DNA from: Methanothrix harundinacea 6Ac
GTDB lineage: Archaea > Halobacteriota > Methanosarcinia > Methanotrichales > Methanotrichaceae
Direction: 5' to 3'
Assembly (NCBI RefSeq): GCF_000235565.1
Contig: NC_017527.1
Coordinates: 2,294,001-2,358,000, forward strand
Length of the DNA: 64,000 bases
Positions 1 through 9,866 of the stretch are shown piece by piece. Within the stretch, counting starts at the first letter, position 1, and every line of letters starts with the position of its first letter. Below the pieces are notes generated by a model. That model was not told the DNA's origin, searched no databases, and saw only the letters and a list, made by a program, of their open reading frames with translations. The position numbers were made by a program, and so were the translations under genes.

Positions 1-356
1 TCTCCGCCTGCGTCGAGGCTGCCCGGGAGGCAGGGGGCCTCGTCTTCGCCGTTACGGAGATGAGCCACCCCGGGGCGGAGGAGCTGATGGGACCGGCCGC
101 CGAGAGGCTCGCCCGGATGGCGGCGGACTGCGGCGTCGACGGGGTCGTCGCCCCCGCCACCCGGCCCGAGAGGATAAGCCTCGTCAGGTCGATCGTCGGC
201 GAGCGGGCGATAATATCCCCGGGGGTGGGGGTCCAGGGCGGATCGCCTTCGGCAGCCCTGAAAGCCGGGGCCGACAGCCTCATCGTCGGAAGGAGTATCA
301 CCGAGTCGCCGAACCCGGCGGCCTCGGCGGACGCCATCCTGAGGGAGATCCGCTGA
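1..356 (+). CDS. pyrF: Orotidine 5'-phosphate decarboxylase, C-terminal part
   Basis: The reading frame is already open at base 3 and ends with TGA at 354-356, so only about the last 117 residues are present. It should decarboxylate OMP to UMP, the last step of UMP synthesis. The fragment has the family's late barrel features: a V-A-P-A-T-R stretch, the S-P-G-V-G-V-Q-G-G phosphate-binding loop and the G-A-D-S-L-I-V-G-R-S-I strand that ends the TIM barrel. The catalytic D-x-K-x-x-D motif would lie left of the window. A T-rich stretch (about 373-380) follows the stop and may end transcription. Confidence 0.9.
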   Translation, partial: SACVEAAREAGGLVFAVTEMSHPGAEELMGPAAERLARMAADCGVDGVVAPATRPERISLVRSIVGERAIISPGVGVQGGSPSAALKAGADSLIVGRSITESPNPAASADAILREIR

Positions 357-406
357 CGCCTGATTCGTAAAAACTTTTTTATCGTCCGCGGTAGGAGATA
401 CAGTCC

Positions 407-697
407 ATGATAGTCGCGGAGCTTTCCATGATAACGATGGGGACGGGGACGAGCGCCAGCCGGTACGTCCGGGCCGTCCACCAGGTCCTGAAGGAGTCGG
501 GGCTCAAGTTCGTCCCCGGCCCCATGTCAACCTCTATCGAGGCGGGTTCGATGAAAGAGATCTTTGAGGTGGTGGAGAAGGCCGACGCCGTCCTGGCGGG
601 GATGGGGGCGGGGAGGATCGTCACCACCATCAAGATCGACCACCGGCTGGATAAGGAGATCTCCATCGAGACGAAGATGGAGGCGATAAGAAGGTGA
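407..697 (+). CDS. MTH1187-family thiamine-binding protein
   Basis: This 96-residue protein matches the MTH1187/YkoF-like (DUF77) family in length and pattern: an N-terminal V-A-E-L-S strand, the G-T-x-x-S turn, a V-x-x-V-x-x-x-L helix, the P-M-S-T-S-I-E segment and a C-terminal I-K-I-D-x-R strand. Family members are small ferredoxin-like tetramers that bind thiamine or a related pyrimidine and are thought to carry or sense it. It follows pyrF after 50 bases and may be read with it or from its own promoter. The function is inferred from family only. The 105 bases after it, up to dnaJ on the other strand, show no gene. Confidence 0.8.
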   Translation: MIVAELSMITMGTGTSASRYVRAVHQVLKESGLKFVPGPMSTSIEAGSMKEIFEVVEKADAVLAGMGAGRIVTTIKIDHRLDKEISIETKMEAIRR

Positions 698-802
698 GGC
701 GGGAGAGGTAGATCCTGGAGAAGGCGACGGATGAGGGGCCGAGGGAGGCCGATTAAGGGTTGGAGATCAGGGATGATGATGCAGTTTATCGGCAGGGCCG
801 GG

Positions 803-2029
803 TCACTGGACCGCCCCCTTCACCTCGTCGACGATCTTGCCGAGGAGCCCCTTCTCCTTCTTCTCTCCAGGCTTCTCCTTCCCCCTGGCGCCCTCGGTCC
901 CTTTGGACTCCCTCTCTCCCTCGCCGAACTCGACCGCCAGCTCCTCCAGCAGCTCCCTCTGCCTCCCGGTGAGGGTGGCGGGGGTCTTGACGTTCACCCG
1001 GACGTGCATGTCGCCGGTCCCGCCGAAGCCGTGGAGGCGGGGGATCCCCTTCCCCTTCAGCCGGAAGACCGAGCCGCTCTGGGTCCCGGGGGGTACCTTT
1101 ATCCTAGCCCGCATCCCGTCGAGGGTCGGCACCTCCAGGTCGGCTCCCAGAGCCGCCTGGGTGATGGAGAGGTCCGCCTCGTAGAGGAGGTCGTCGTCGG
1201 CCCTCTTGAAGAGGGGGTGGGGGCGGACGTTGACGAAGACGTATAAATCGCCGGATTCGCCGCCGGGGTCGGGGCTCGCCTCCCCCTGGCCACCAAGCCT
1301 CAGGTGCTGGCCGGAGTCCACCCCCGCCGGGACCTTGACGTTGATCCTCCTCGTCTTCCGGACCCGCCCCGACCCCCGGCACTCAGAGCAGGGGTCGGAG
1401 ACGGTCTGGCCGCGGCCCCCGCACTTCGGGCAAGTGGAAGAGGTCATCATCTGCCCGAAGGGGGTCTTCTGGACCCTCGTCACCTGGCCAGATCCCTGGC
1501 ACTGGTCACAGGTCTGGGGACTGGTTCCCGGCTTCGCCCCGGTGCCGCCGCAAGTAGAGCAGGCCTCCATCCGGGGAACCTCGATGGAGGTCTCAACGCC
1601 CTTCGCCACCTCCTCCAGGGTCATCTCCAGGTCGTAGCGGAGGTCTCGCCCCCGGGACGGCCCCCGGCGGCCGCCCCTTCCGCCTCCGAAGAACATCTCG
1701 AAGATGGACCCGCCGCCGCCAAACCCCCCGCCGAAGCCGAAGCCCCGGAGGAGGTCCTCGAAGTCCACCCCCCGGAAGAGGTCCTCCTGGGAGTAGCGGC
1801 CGTCGATCCCGGCGTGGCCGAACTGATCGTACTGCCTCCTCTTGTCGGGGTCGGAGAGGACGGCGTAGGCCTCGGAGATCTCCTTGAACCTCTCCTCGGC
1901 GTCGGGCTCCTGGGACCGATCGGGATGGTACTTGAGGGCTAGCTTCCGGTAAGCGCTCTTGATCTCCTTCTGGTCCGTCTCTTTTCCGACCCCGAGGACC
2001 TCGTAGTAGTCTCTCTTGCTCCCCGCCAC
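803..2029 (-). CDS. dnaJ: Chaperone DnaJ (Hsp40)
   Basis: This 408-residue co-chaperone stimulates DnaK ATPase and delivers unfolded clients. It has the complete type I layout: J domain at about 1-70 with HPD at residues 35-37, a Gly/Phe-rich linker at about 92-125, four zinc-binding C-x-x-C-x-G-x-G repeats at about 155-225, and the two beta-barrel client-binding domains to about residue 365. The last 40 residues are a highly charged Lys/Glu/Gly tail ending in an amphipathic stretch, which is longer than in most DnaJ proteins. It is the third gene of grpE-dnaK-dnaJ on the minus strand, 108 bases after dnaK. Archaea of this group are thought to have acquired the DnaK system from bacteria. Confidence 0.97.
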   Translation of the reverse strand: MAGSKRDYYEVLGVGKETDQKEIKSAYRKLALKYHPDRSQEPDAEERFKEISEAYAVLSDPDKRRQYDQFGHAGIDGRYSQEDLFRGVDFEDLLRGFGFGGGFGGGGSIFEMFFGGGRGGRRGPSRGRDLRYDLEMTLEEVAKGVETSIEVPRMEACSTCGGTGAKPGTSPQTCDQCQGSGQVTRVQKTPFGQMMTSSTCPKCGGRGQTVSDPCSECRGSGRVRKTRRINVKVPAGVDSGQHLRLGGQGEASPDPGGESGDLYVFVNVRPHPLFKRADDDLLYEADLSITQAALGADLEVPTLDGMRARIKVPPGTQSGSVFRLKGKGIPRLHGFGGTGDMHVRVNVKTPATLTGRQRELLEELAVEFGEGERESKGTEGARGKEKPGEKKEKGLLGKIVDEVKGAVQ

Positions 2030-2137
2030 CGCCTATCCTCTCCAGATCCTAAACTCCCACCACAGATCGCCTCTCATCCTCCGGCCAGGGAGGGCGGCTC
2101 CCAAGGGGCCGTCCTCCTCCTACCCGGGACGCGGACC

Positions 2138-3997
2138 TCATCTCTTGTCGTTGACGACCTCGAAGTCGGCGTCTATCGTCTCCCCTGAGGCGGTGGGGCC
2201 TCCCTGGCTCTGCTGCTGTTTCTCCTGCTCTCGCTGCTGCTGCTCTGCCGCCCGCTGATACATCGCCGTCGAGAGCTCGTAGATGGCGTTCTGGAGGGCC
2301 TCAGTCTTCTCCTTTATCTTGGCGATATCCCCGCCGGCCAGAGCCTCCTTCGCCTCCCCGATCGCCCTCTCGATCTTCTCCTTCTGGTCGGCGGTGACCA
2401 CCTCCCCCGCATCCTTGAGGGTCTTCTCCGCGGTGTAGACGAGGGTCTCGGCCTGGTTCTTCGCCTCGATCTCCTCCTTCCTCCTGGTATCCTCGTAGGC
2501 GTGCTGCTCCGCCTCTCGGATCTTCCGCTCGATCTCGTTCTGGGAGAGCTTGTGGGGGGCGGAGATGGTGATCGCCTGCTCTTTTCCGGTGGCGAGGTCT
2601 TTGGCCGAGACGTTCAAAATCCCGTTCGCGTCGATGTCGAAGGCCACCTCGATCTGGGGTATCCCCCTCGGCGCCGGAGGTATCCCCGAGAGGGTGAACC
2701 GCCCCAGGGAGGTGTTGTCCTTGGCGAGGGGCCTCTCCCCCTGGAGGACGTGGATCTCGACGGTCGTCTGGTTGTCGGCGGCCGTCGTGAAGATCTGGCT
2801 CTTCCTCGTCGGGATGGTGGTGTTCCTCTCGATCAGCTTCGTCGCGACCCCCCCGAGGGTCTCGATCCCCAGGGAGAGGGGGGTGACGTCCAGGAGGAGG
2901 ATGTCCTTCACCTCGCCTCCCAGGACCCCGCCCTGGACCGCCGCCCCTATGGCGACGCACTCCATGGGGTCGACGCCCCCCTCCGGCTCCTTGCCCATGA
3001 ACTCGGTGACGAACTTCCTGACGGCGGGCATCCTGGTGGGGCCCCCGACGAGGACGATCTTGTCGATCCCGGACTTATCGAGCTTGGCGTCCCGTATCGC
3101 CTGGATCATGGGGTTGCGGCACCGCTCCAGGACCTCCTTTATCAGCTCCTCCAGCTTCGCCCGGGTTATCGTCATCTCCAGGTGCTTGGGGCCGGTCTGG
3201 TCCGCAGTGATGTAGGGGAGGTTGATCGTCGTCTGGAGGACCGATGATAGCTCGATCTTCGCGATCTCCACCGCCTCCCTCAGCCTCTGCATCGCCATCC
3301 TGTCGCCTTTGAGGTCGATCCCCGACTCCTGCCTGTACCTCTCGACGACGTAATTGGTGAGGATCTCGTCCATGTCCCGGCCGCCGAGCTGGGTGTCGCC
3401 GCTCGTCGACTTGACCTCGAAGACCCCCTCCCCCGCCTCCATGATGGTGACGTCGAGGGTCCCTCCGCCGAGGTCGAAGACCATGAGGGTCGCCTCTCCC
3501 TCCTTGTCCATGCCGTAGGCGAGGGCTGCGGCCGTCGGCTCGTTGATGATCCTGACGACGTCGAGGCCGGCGATGGTGCCGGCGTCTTTGGTCGCCTGCC
3601 TCTGGTTGTCGTTGAAGTAGGCGGGGACGGTGATCACCGCCTTCTCCACCTTCTCTCCCAGGAAGGCCTCGGAGTCATCCTTTATCTTCCGGAGGATGAA
3701 GGAGGAGATGTCTTGGGGGGTGTAGGACTTGCCGTAGACCTCCACCCGATAGTCCTGGCCCATCTTCCTCTTGATGCCGGTTATCGTCCCTTCGGGGTTC
3801 GTCGCCGCCTGCCTCCGGGCCGGCTCGCCCACCAGCCTCTGGCCGTCTTTGGTGAAGGCGACGTAAGAGGGGAAGGCCTTCCCTCCCGCGACGATGCTCG
3901 TACCCTCGGCGCTGGGGATCATGGTGGGCTTTCCGCCGATGAGGACGGCGGCGGCTGAGTTGCTCGTTCCCAGGTCAATGCCTATGATCTTGGACAC
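2138..3997 (-). CDS. dnaK: Chaperone DnaK (Hsp70)
   Basis: This 619-residue ATP-dependent folding chaperone starts with the [10 protein letters not shown] phosphate loop. The actin-like ATPase domain is intact, with D-L-G-G-G-T-L-D and the V-G-G-P-T-R-M-P adenosine motif. The interdomain linker ([13 protein letters not shown]) is present, followed by the peptide-binding beta domain and a helical lid. The Gln-rich C terminus ends in acidic D-A-D-F-E-V-V, close to the usual acidic tail. It lies between grpE (34 bases upstream) and dnaJ on the minus strand. Length and start agree with the family. Confidence 0.98.
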   Translation of the reverse strand: MSKIIGIDLGTSNSAAAVLIGGKPTMIPSAEGTSIVAGGKAFPSYVAFTKDGQRLVGEPARRQAATNPEGTITGIKRKMGQDYRVEVYGKSYTPQDISSFILRKIKDDSEAFLGEKVEKAVITVPAYFNDNQRQATKDAGTIAGLDVVRIINEPTAAALAYGMDKEGEATLMVFDLGGGTLDVTIMEAGEGVFEVKSTSGDTQLGGRDMDEILTNYVVERYRQESGIDLKGDRMAMQRLREAVEIAKIELSSVLQTTINLPYITADQTGPKHLEMTITRAKLEELIKEVLERCRNPMIQAIRDAKLDKSGIDKIVLVGGPTRMPAVRKFVTEFMGKEPEGGVDPMECVAIGAAVQGGVLGGEVKDILLLDVTPLSLGIETLGGVATKLIERNTTIPTRKSQIFTTAADNQTTVEIHVLQGERPLAKDNTSLGRFTLSGIPPAPRGIPQIEVAFDIDANGILNVSAKDLATGKEQAITISAPHKLSQNEIERKIREAEQHAYEDTRRKEEIEAKNQAETLVYTAEKTLKDAGEVVTADQKEKIERAIGEAKEALAGGDIAKIKEKTEALQNAIYELSTAMYQRAAEQQQREQEKQQQSQGGPTASGETIDADFEVVNDKR

Positions 3998-4031
3998 GTT
4001 ATCACCTTCTTGGAGTAGAACTGCCGAATAT

Positions 4032-4571
4032 TTACCGTTTTTTGGAGACGAGGACCTTGGAGAAGCGGATCACCTTCGAGTTGAGGGCGTAGCCCCGCTG
4101 GACCTCCTCGGTGACCGTGCCTTCTTCATCCTCGTCGGACTCTACCATCATCAGAGCCTCGTGCTTGTAGGGGTCGAACTTCTCCCCCTTCGCCTCGATC
4201 GGCGAGAGACCTTCCGTCCGGAGGACGTCCAGAAGCTGCTTTCTGACCTTATCCATCCCTTCGACGTGCTTTGCGGCCTGATCGAGGCTGTCGAGGACGG
4301 GCAAGAGCTTCGTCATCAGCCTCTCGGAGGCGAATAGGGTCGAAGCCTCCCTCTCCCGGGCAGCCCTCTTGACGGTGTTATCCAGCTCCGCCCTGGACCG
4401 GAGGAGCTGATCGGTCAGCTCCTCGACGAGCCTCTCCGCCTCTGCGAGCTGCCTCGCCAGCTCCAGATCATCCCCCTCGATCTCCGCCTCATCGCCGACC
4501 TTCCGGGAAGGGGCCGTCCCCACCTCCTCGGTGGGCTCCTCCTCTTTTTTTCCTCTCTTCTTCACCTTCAT
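4032..4571 (-). CDS. grpE: Nucleotide exchange factor GrpE
   Basis: This 179-residue protein is the first gene of the grpE-dnaK-dnaJ operon and releases ADP from DnaK. A lysine/glutamate-rich N-terminal tail is followed by a long coiled coil at about residues 35-95, which includes the family signature L-R-x-R-A-E-L-D-N-x-x-K-R. A compact beta-domain ends with E-E-V-Q-R-G-Y-x-L-N-x-K-V-I-R. The ATG opens on M-K-V-K-K. The 112 bases between it and the thermosome gene upstream contain no gene and would hold the operon promoter. Confidence 0.95.
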   Translation of the reverse strand: MKVKKRGKKEEEPTEEVGTAPSRKVGDEAEIEGDDLELARQLAEAERLVEELTDQLLRSRAELDNTVKRAAREREASTLFASERLMTKLLPVLDSLDQAAKHVEGMDKVRKQLLDVLRTEGLSPIEAKGEKFDPYKHEALMMVESDEDEEGTVTEEVQRGYALNSKVIRFSKVLVSKKR

Positions 4572-4683
4572 AAACCACCCTTGCCAGTCGAGATGAAAGA
4601 TGTCGTCGACGAAAAGTTCCCCACCTATCGGAAGGCCGGAGGGGCAAAAGGTCCCCTCCGGACCCCGCGCCCCGTTCCCCTCC

Positions 4684-6330
4684 CTACCTCATGGGGGGCA
4701 TCATCGGGTTTCTGGTGTAGTCGTGGGGGCTCTGGCCTGGCTTCGGCTTCAGCCCCTCGACCTTGGCGGCGATGACGTCGTCGACCCTGAGGACTAAAGT
4801 GGCGGCGGCGGTCCCGGACTTGATCGCCTGGGTCTTCACCTTCAGGGGCTCAACGACCCCCGCCTCGATCATGTCGGCGGGCTTTCCGGTGTTGATATCC
4901 AGGCCGTAGCTCCTCTCCCCCGCCCCGTGGCTCGACCGGAGGCGGACGAGGACGTCGATCGGGTCGAAGCCAGCGTTCTCCGCCAGGTTGAAGGGGATCT
5001 CCTCGACGGCGTCGGCGAAGGCCTTCACGGCGAGCTGGTCTCTGCCGGTGATGGTGGAGGCGTACTGCCGGAGCCTCTCCGCCACCTCGATCTCGGGAGC
5101 CCCACCGCCGGGGACGATCTTCTTCGACTCCAGGACCGTCGCCACCGACCAGAGGGCGTCCTCCAGGGCCCTCTCGATGTTCTCCCGGAGCTGCTCGCTC
5201 GATCCGTGAATGACCACCGTCACCGCCTTAGCCCCGTGGCACCCCTCGACGAAGATCATCTTCTTATCCCTTCCGACCTTCCTCTCGGCGACGAGGTCTG
5301 CGGACCCCAGGTCCTCTCCCCTCATCTCCAGGGGGTCGGTGACGATCCTTCCGCCGGTGGCCAGGGCCAGGAACTTCATCTCTTCGTCGCTGACCCTCCG
5401 GGCGGCGATGATCCCGTTGTTTGCGAGGTATCGGGAGGCGTAAGCTCCTATCCCCTGCTTGCAGAAGACGACGTTCGCCCCGACCTTCGCCATGGCCTCG
5501 ACCTTCTCCCTCAGGACCTCGTCCTCCCCCTCCCGGAAGCTGCTGAGGCTCTCGGGGCTGGAGATGGTCACCTTGGCGTCGGTGGAGAGCTTCTTCAGCT
5601 CCAGGGTGCTGTCGAGGAGGGCGATCTTCGCCCCTTCCACCCTCTTGGGCATCTCGGGGTTGAGCCTCTCCTTATCGAGGACGACCCCCTCCTCGAGGAT
5701 CGTATCCTTCACCGAGCCTCCGCCGATCTTGACGAAGCTGACCCGCTCCTCGACGTCGAACTTCCCCTCCTCCTCGATCGCCGCGGCGGCGACGACGCAG
5801 ATCTCGGCGAGGTCCTTCTTGAAGACCTCGATCCCCTTTCCGGTCATGGCGGTCTCGGCGATCCTCTTCAGGATCTCCCGGTCCTCCTTGGAGACCTCCA
5901 CCGCCATCTCCTCCAGGAACTCATAGGCCTTCTTCTGGGCCGCCTTGTACCCCTGGACGATCACCGTCGGATGGACGCCGATGTCGATCAGCTCCTCGGC
6001 GTTCTCCAGGAGCCCTCCGGCGAGGACGACGGCGGTGGTGGTCCCATCCCCCACCTCATCCTCCTGGGCCCGGGCCACCTCGACGATCATCTTCGCCACC
6101 GGGTGCTCGATATCCATCTCCCGGAGGATGGTGGCCCCATCGTTGGTTATGACGACGTCCCCGGAGCCGTCCACCAGCATCTTGTCCATCCCCTTGGGGC
6201 CGAGGGTGGTCTTCAGGACCGCCGCCACCGCCTTCGCCGCCATGATGTTCCTCCGCTGGGCGTCCCTTCCAGTCTCGCGCTTATGTCCCTCTTTGAGGAT
6301 CAGTATCGGAGCATTTGTCAATCCAGCCAA
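4684..6330 (-). CDS. thsA: Thermosome subunit (group II chaperonin)
   Basis: This 548-residue subunit belongs to the archaeal double-ring, ATP-driven chaperonin. It has the family landmarks: the [11 protein letters not shown] nucleotide-contact stretch, D-G-D/N[10 protein letters not shown], the catalytic G-D-G-T-T-T near residue 95, and a C-terminal E-A-G-V-V-E-P segment. The protein ends in a Met/Pro-rich tail (N-P-M-M-P-P-M-R) instead of the common Gly-Met repeat tail. The start is TTG at 6330, giving M-A-G-L-T-N-A-P. A TATA box about 47 bases upstream supports it. It is monocistronic and divergent from pstS. The a/b subunit assignment is uncertain. Confidence 0.96.
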   Translation of the reverse strand: MAGLTNAPILILKEGHKRETGRDAQRRNIMAAKAVAAVLKTTLGPKGMDKMLVDGSGDVVITNDGATILREMDIEHPVAKMIVEVARAQEDEVGDGTTTAVVLAGGLLENAEELIDIGVHPTVIVQGYKAAQKKAYEFLEEMAVEVSKEDREILKRIAETAMTGKGIEVFKKDLAEICVVAAAAIEEEGKFDVEERVSFVKIGGGSVKDTILEEGVVLDKERLNPEMPKRVEGAKIALLDSTLELKKLSTDAKVTISSPESLSSFREGEDEVLREKVEAMAKVGANVVFCKQGIGAYASRYLANNGIIAARRVSDEEMKFLALATGGRIVTDPLEMRGEDLGSADLVAERKVGRDKKMIFVEGCHGAKAVTVVIHGSSEQLRENIERALEDALWSVATVLESKKIVPGGGAPEIEVAERLRQYASTITGRDQLAVKAFADAVEEIPFNLAENAGFDPIDVLVRLRSSHGAGERSYGLDINTGKPADMIEAGVVEPLKVKTQAIKSGTAAATLVLRVDDVIAAKVEGLKPKPGQSPHDYTRNPMMPPMR

Positions 6331-6374
6331 ATCGAGGCCTCCCCATTCGTTCTGGTCACCAGCAGTTTAAAGTT

Positions 6375-6388
6375 CTATATAAATATTT
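6375..6388 (-). promoter_or_regulatory. TATA element of the thermosome gene
   Basis: Read on the minus strand this is AAATATTTATATAG, an archaeal-type TATA box centred about 50 bases upstream of the TTG start at 6330, leaving a short leader of about 20 bases. It stands out as an AT-rich island in GC-rich sequence. Confidence 0.6.
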
Positions 6389-6423
6389 CGTGAGGCCTCC
6401 GCCGACGGGAGGGGTGGTATATA

Positions 6424-6450
6424 GACTATATAGGAAAATGCTATATATAT
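6424..6450 (+). promoter_or_regulatory. Promoter TATA elements of pstS
   Basis: Two TATA-like stretches lie here: ACTATATAGG (from 6425) and CTATATATAT (6441-6450). The second overlaps the furthest upstream ATG (6449) of the pstS frame, so that ATG cannot easily be in the transcript. Initiation about 25 bases downstream fits the ATG at 6488. Two tandem boxes would suit a phosphate-regulated promoter, but no operator is recognised. Confidence 0.55.
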
Positions 6451-6487
6451 GGGTACGACGAAGGTCGATCGATTGAAAGAACCTGAG

Positions 6488-7342
6488 ATGTCACCGGGAA
6501 TTCGGCTTCTTACGGCGGTGTTTCTCGTCCTCGCGGCGGCCGGGTGTCTGGAGGAGGGCGATAGGGTGAACCTGGTCATCACCGGCTCGACGACCGTCCT
6601 CCCCGCCGTGGAGAGGTGCGCGGAGGTCTTCAACCGGGCCCAGGACGAGATCCGAGTCCAGGTGAGCAGCGGAGGGTCGGGGCGCGGAATTCAGGACGTG
6701 GCCTCGGGGCTCGCCGACATCGGGATGGCCTCCAGGGATGTGAAGGACTCCGAGATCCGTATCTTCGGCGACCGTTTTGTCGAGCACCTCATCGGATACG
6801 ACGCCATCGCCGTCGTCGTCAGCCAGGAGGTCTATGACGGGGGCGTCCGCGGCCTCACCTCCGAGGAGGTCTCCAGGATCTACTCCGGGGAGATCACCCG
6901 GTGGAACGAGGTCGGCGGCCCCGAGACCATGATCCTGCCGGTGGCGAGGGTCCCCGGCTCGGGGACCGGCGAGACCTTCAACGAGATGATCATGGGAAGC
7001 ACCATGGCCGAGACCGAGGGGGTCGAGGTGAACGCCATGGAGAACGCCGAGATCAAGACCCTGATCGTCCAGAGCGACAAGGCCATCGGGTATCTGGGGA
7101 TAGGATATGCCAAGACCGGGAAGATCCGGCCCCTGGCCATCGACGGGGTCAGCCCGACGGCGGAGAACGTCAAGGGCCTCCAATACAAGCTCTCACGGCC
7201 CCTCTACCTCTACACCTGGGACGGGACGAGCGAGGCCGAGGCGGAGTTCATAAACTTCGTCCGCGGGCCGGAGGGGCAGAGGATCATGGAGGAGGAGGGG
7301 TTCTTCTCCGTCGCCGCCCCTGAGCAGGAGGGCGGAGGATAG
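6488..7342 (+). CDS. pstS: Phosphate-binding lipoprotein PstS
   Basis: This is the substrate-binding component of a high-affinity phosphate ABC transporter, anchored outside the membrane by lipid. The frame is open from an ATG at 6449, but that codon lies in a TATA box. The ATG at 6488 gives a clean lipoprotein signal, M-S-P-G-I-R then a hydrophobic run ending in A-A-A-G-C. Ligand-loop signatures follow: [15 protein letters not shown]-x-G-I-x-D, [15 protein letters not shown]-x-W-N and P-G-S-G-T-x-E-T-F. It is followed by pstB after 40 bases, with no permease genes between. Confidence 0.93.
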   Translation: MSPGIRLLTAVFLVLAAAGCLEEGDRVNLVITGSTTVLPAVERCAEVFNRAQDEIRVQVSSGGSGRGIQDVASGLADIGMASRDVKDSEIRIFGDRFVEHLIGYDAIAVVVSQEVYDGGVRGLTSEEVSRIYSGEITRWNEVGGPETMILPVARVPGSGTGETFNEMIMGSTMAETEGVEVNAMENAEIKTLIVQSDKAIGYLGIGYAKTGKIRPLAIDGVSPTAENVKGLQYKLSRPLYLYTWDGTSEAEAEFINFVRGPEGQRIMEEEGFFSVAAPEQEGGG

Positions 7343-7382
7343 TCGGAGACCTTGGGCCAAATTTTATTTATGGAGTCTTACA

Positions 7383-8129
7383 ATGAGATTCAAGATGGAG
7401 TCGAGGAAGCTGAACCTCTGGTACGGCGATAACCACGCCTTAAAAGATATATCCATGGGGATACCGGAGAATCAGATCACGGCGCTGATAGGCCCTTCCG
7501 GCTGCGGAAAGTCCACCTTCATCCGCTGCCTCAACCGGATGAACGACCTCGTCGACATCGTCCGGATCGAGGGAGAGATCCTCTATGACAGCGTCAACAT
7601 CTACGACAAAGATACAGATGTGGTGGAGCTTCGAAAGAACATCGGGATGGTATTCCAGAAGCCGAACCCCTTTCCCATGTCCATCCGCGACAACATCGCC
7701 TACGGCCCCAGGATCCACGGGGTGAAGAACGTGGACAAGATCGCAGAGGAGAGCCTCAAAAAGGCCGCCCTCTGGGAGGAGGTCTCCGACCGCCTCGACA
7801 AGCCCGCCATGGGCCTCTCCGGCGGCCAGCAGCAGCGGCTCTGCATCGCGAGGGCCCTGGCGATGAAGCCGGACGTCATCCTCTTCGACGAGCCCTGCAG
7901 CGCCCTGGACCCCCTCTCGACGGCGAAGATCGAGGAGCTGATGGACGAGCTGAGGGGGTCTTACACCCAGGTGATAGTGACCCACAACATGCAGCAGGCA
8001 GCCCGGGTCTCGGACTACACCGCCTACTTCCTCCTCGGCGAGCTGGTCGAGTTCGGGGAGACGAAAGAGATCTTCGAGAACCCCAGCCAGAAGAGCACCG
8101 AGGATTACATAACGGGGCGGTTCGGATGA
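7383..8129 (+). CDS. pstB: Phosphate ABC transporter ATPase PstB
   Basis: This 248-residue ATPase powers phosphate import. It has Walker [10 protein letters not shown] at about residues 37-45, a Q-loop in F-Q-K-P-N-P-F-P, the ABC signature L-S-G-G-Q-Q-Q-R, Walker B V-I-L-F-D-E-P and the switch histidine in V-T-H-N-M-Q-Q-A, all PstB-specific. An AT-rich TATA-like stretch (about 7360-7372) between pstS and this gene may give it its own promoter; if so, the ATG at 7395 is a possible alternative start. PstC and PstA, its necessary membrane partners, are not in the window. Confidence 0.96.
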   Translation: MRFKMESRKLNLWYGDNHALKDISMGIPENQITALIGPSGCGKSTFIRCLNRMNDLVDIVRIEGEILYDSVNIYDKDTDVVELRKNIGMVFQKPNPFPMSIRDNIAYGPRIHGVKNVDKIAEESLKKAALWEEVSDRLDKPAMGLSGGQQQRLCIARALAMKPDVILFDEPCSALDPLSTAKIEELMDELRGSYTQVIVTHNMQQAARVSDYTAYFLLGELVEFGETKEIFENPSQKSTEDYITGRFG

Positions 8130-8154
8130 GTTCACCGAAGGAGGTGGGGGAGAG

Positions 8155-8814
8155 ATGAGCCCTTACAGAGAGCGTTATCATAAGGAGCTGGAGGAGCTGA
8201 AGGCGGACGCGGAGAAGCTGGTGGACCTCGTCGGCTTCGCAGTGGCCAAGTCGGTGGATGCCCTCCGCGACTACGACGTGGAGAAGGCGCGGGAGGTCAT
8301 AAGGGACGATCAGACGATCAACGACCTGAACCTGAGGATAGAAAAGAGGTGCATGCAGCTCTTGGCCCTCCAGCAGCCGATGGCGAAAGACCTCCGGCTG
8401 ATCGTCACCACCCTGAAGATAGGTATCGACCTCGAGAGGATCGGCGACCTGGCGGTGGACATAGCGAGGATCGTCGTCCACTCCAAGAACAAGGTCCACG
8501 TCAAGAGCCTGAAGAACATCCCCAGGATGGCGGAGATCGCGGTGGAGATGCTGGCCCAGGCGAACAGGGCATTCAAGGAGAACGACTCGAACCTCGCCCG
8601 GGAGACTACCAAGTGGGATTACGAGGTGGACGCCCTCTACCAGAAGGTGAGGGACACCCTCCTCAAGATCATCGGCGGAAACCCCGAGCTGATCGAGGAC
8701 GCCACGCCCCTCCTCCTGGTCAACAAGCACCTGGAGAGGATCGCAGACCACGTATGCAACATATGCGAGAGCATCATATACATGGTTGAGGCGAAACGAG
8801 AACATCTCAACTGA
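8155..8814 (+). CDS. phoU: Phosphate signalling complex protein PhoU
   Basis: This 219-residue, all-helical protein consists of two PhoU three-helix repeats. Each carries the metal-binding E-R-I-G-D or E-R-I-A-D-H motif (L-E-R-I-G-D-L-A at about residue 95 and L-E-R-I-A-D-H-V-C-N-I at about 200). PhoU proteins dampen Pst transport and relay phosphate status. It starts 25 bases after pstB behind a GGAGG-like ribosome-binding site (GAAGGAGGTGGGGGAG) and is followed within 15 bases by a second PhoU-type gene, which indicates one operon. Confidence 0.95.
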   Translation: MSPYRERYHKELEELKADAEKLVDLVGFAVAKSVDALRDYDVEKAREVIRDDQTINDLNLRIEKRCMQLLALQQPMAKDLRLIVTTLKIGIDLERIGDLAVDIARIVVHSKNKVHVKSLKNIPRMAEIAVEMLAQANRAFKENDSNLARETTKWDYEVDALYQKVRDTLLKIIGGNPELIEDATPLLLVNKHLERIADHVCNICESIIYMVEAKREHLN

Positions 8815-8828
8815 TCTAGCAGGTTTTT

Positions 8829-9830
8829 ATGGAGACCAGGAAAGTACAGAGGACGGGAAAGTCGACCTTCATCGTCTCCCTCCCCAAGCTCTGGGCGGTG
8901 AAGAACGATATCCAGCCAGGCTCCTTGATCTACATCACCCAGAGCGACAACGGCGCCCTGGTCCTCTCCCCCGACAGGTCTGAGAGGGAGCTGGCCACCA
9001 GGCTGGAGATCGGGGACAAGGTCGGCGACCCGCTGATAAGGGACATCATAGGCTGCTACGTCTCCGGGTACAGGACTATAGAGGTCACGGGAGCCCACAT
9101 GACGGCGGACCAGAAGAGGGACATCCACCAGATCGTCCAGAAGCTGATCGGCCCCGAGATCCTGGAGGAGACGGTGAACAAGGTCCTGATCCAGGACCTG
9201 ATCGATCCGGAGGAGCTCCAGTCGGAGCGGGCCCTCCGGAGGATCAAGACGGTGGTGAGGTCGATGATCCAGGACGCCCTCACCGCCATGGTGACCAACG
9301 ACCGGGAGATGGCCGCCGACGTCGTCCAGAGGGACGACGACGTCGATCGTCTCTACCTGCTCGTATCCCGCCAGTTCACGGAGATCCTCAGGTCCGGCTC
9401 TTTGAAGGAGGAGTCCATCGACCCCATCACCGCCTTCAACTACACCCGAGCTGCGACTAACCTGGAGCGGATGGCGGACCACGCCTCCAGGATCGCGGAT
9501 ATGATCCTGCAGTGCGACTGCACCCTCCCCGCCGAGGTCGCCGAGGGGATGGGCCGCATATCCCCCCAGCTCCTGAGCCTCATCGAGGACTCCATATCCT
9601 CCCTCCTCCTCCTCAACTCCGGAAAGGCGAACGAGGTGATAGAGCTGAGCCGGCAGCTGAGGAGGGAGATGATATTGATGGTCTCCTCCGCCAGCTCCTC
9701 CGGGGAGCACGAGGACGCCCTCCTGAGGATGGTGGCCTCGAGCATCGAGCGGATCCTCGACTACATCAAGAACATAGGCGAGCTGGCCATCAACCTCAGC
9801 CAGACGGGACCCCGCCCCGAGGCGAAGTAG
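8829..9830 (+). CDS. AbrB/SpoVT-PhoU domain regulator of phosphate uptake
   Basis: This 333-residue protein joins an N-terminal AbrB/SpoVT-like swapped-hairpin DNA-binding domain (about residues 1-50) to a PhoU-like helical region. The N-terminal domain contains G-K-S-T-F-I-V-S-L-P-K and an I-x-P-G-S-L-I-Y-I strand. The helical region contains L-E-R-M-A-D-H-A-S-R-I-A-D and, near the C terminus, a degenerate second copy (I-E-R-I-L-D-Y). This fusion is common in euryarchaea beside phosphate transporters. It is probably a phosphate-responsive transcription regulator, although its targets cannot be read from the sequence. It is the last gene of the pst cluster. Confidence 0.88.
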   Translation: METRKVQRTGKSTFIVSLPKLWAVKNDIQPGSLIYITQSDNGALVLSPDRSERELATRLEIGDKVGDPLIRDIIGCYVSGYRTIEVTGAHMTADQKRDIHQIVQKLIGPEILEETVNKVLIQDLIDPEELQSERALRRIKTVVRSMIQDALTAMVTNDREMAADVVQRDDDVDRLYLLVSRQFTEILRSGSLKEESIDPITAFNYTRAATNLERMADHASRIADMILQCDCTLPAEVAEGMGRISPQLLSLIEDSISSLLLLNSGKANEVIELSRQLRREMILMVSSASSSGEHEDALLRMVASSIERILDYIKNIGELAINLSQTGPRPEAK

Positions 9831-9866
9831 GTGGCTCCTCCTTCTGTCCCCTCTTCCGAGGAGAGG

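Noticed and set aside
4927-6393. Long + strand open frame of 488 codons opposite the thermosome gene
   Set aside because: It is an antisense shadow produced by GC-rich codon bias: Leu/Asp/Gly/Arg-rich composition, no fold or family pattern, and the opposite strand encodes a certain thermosome subunit.
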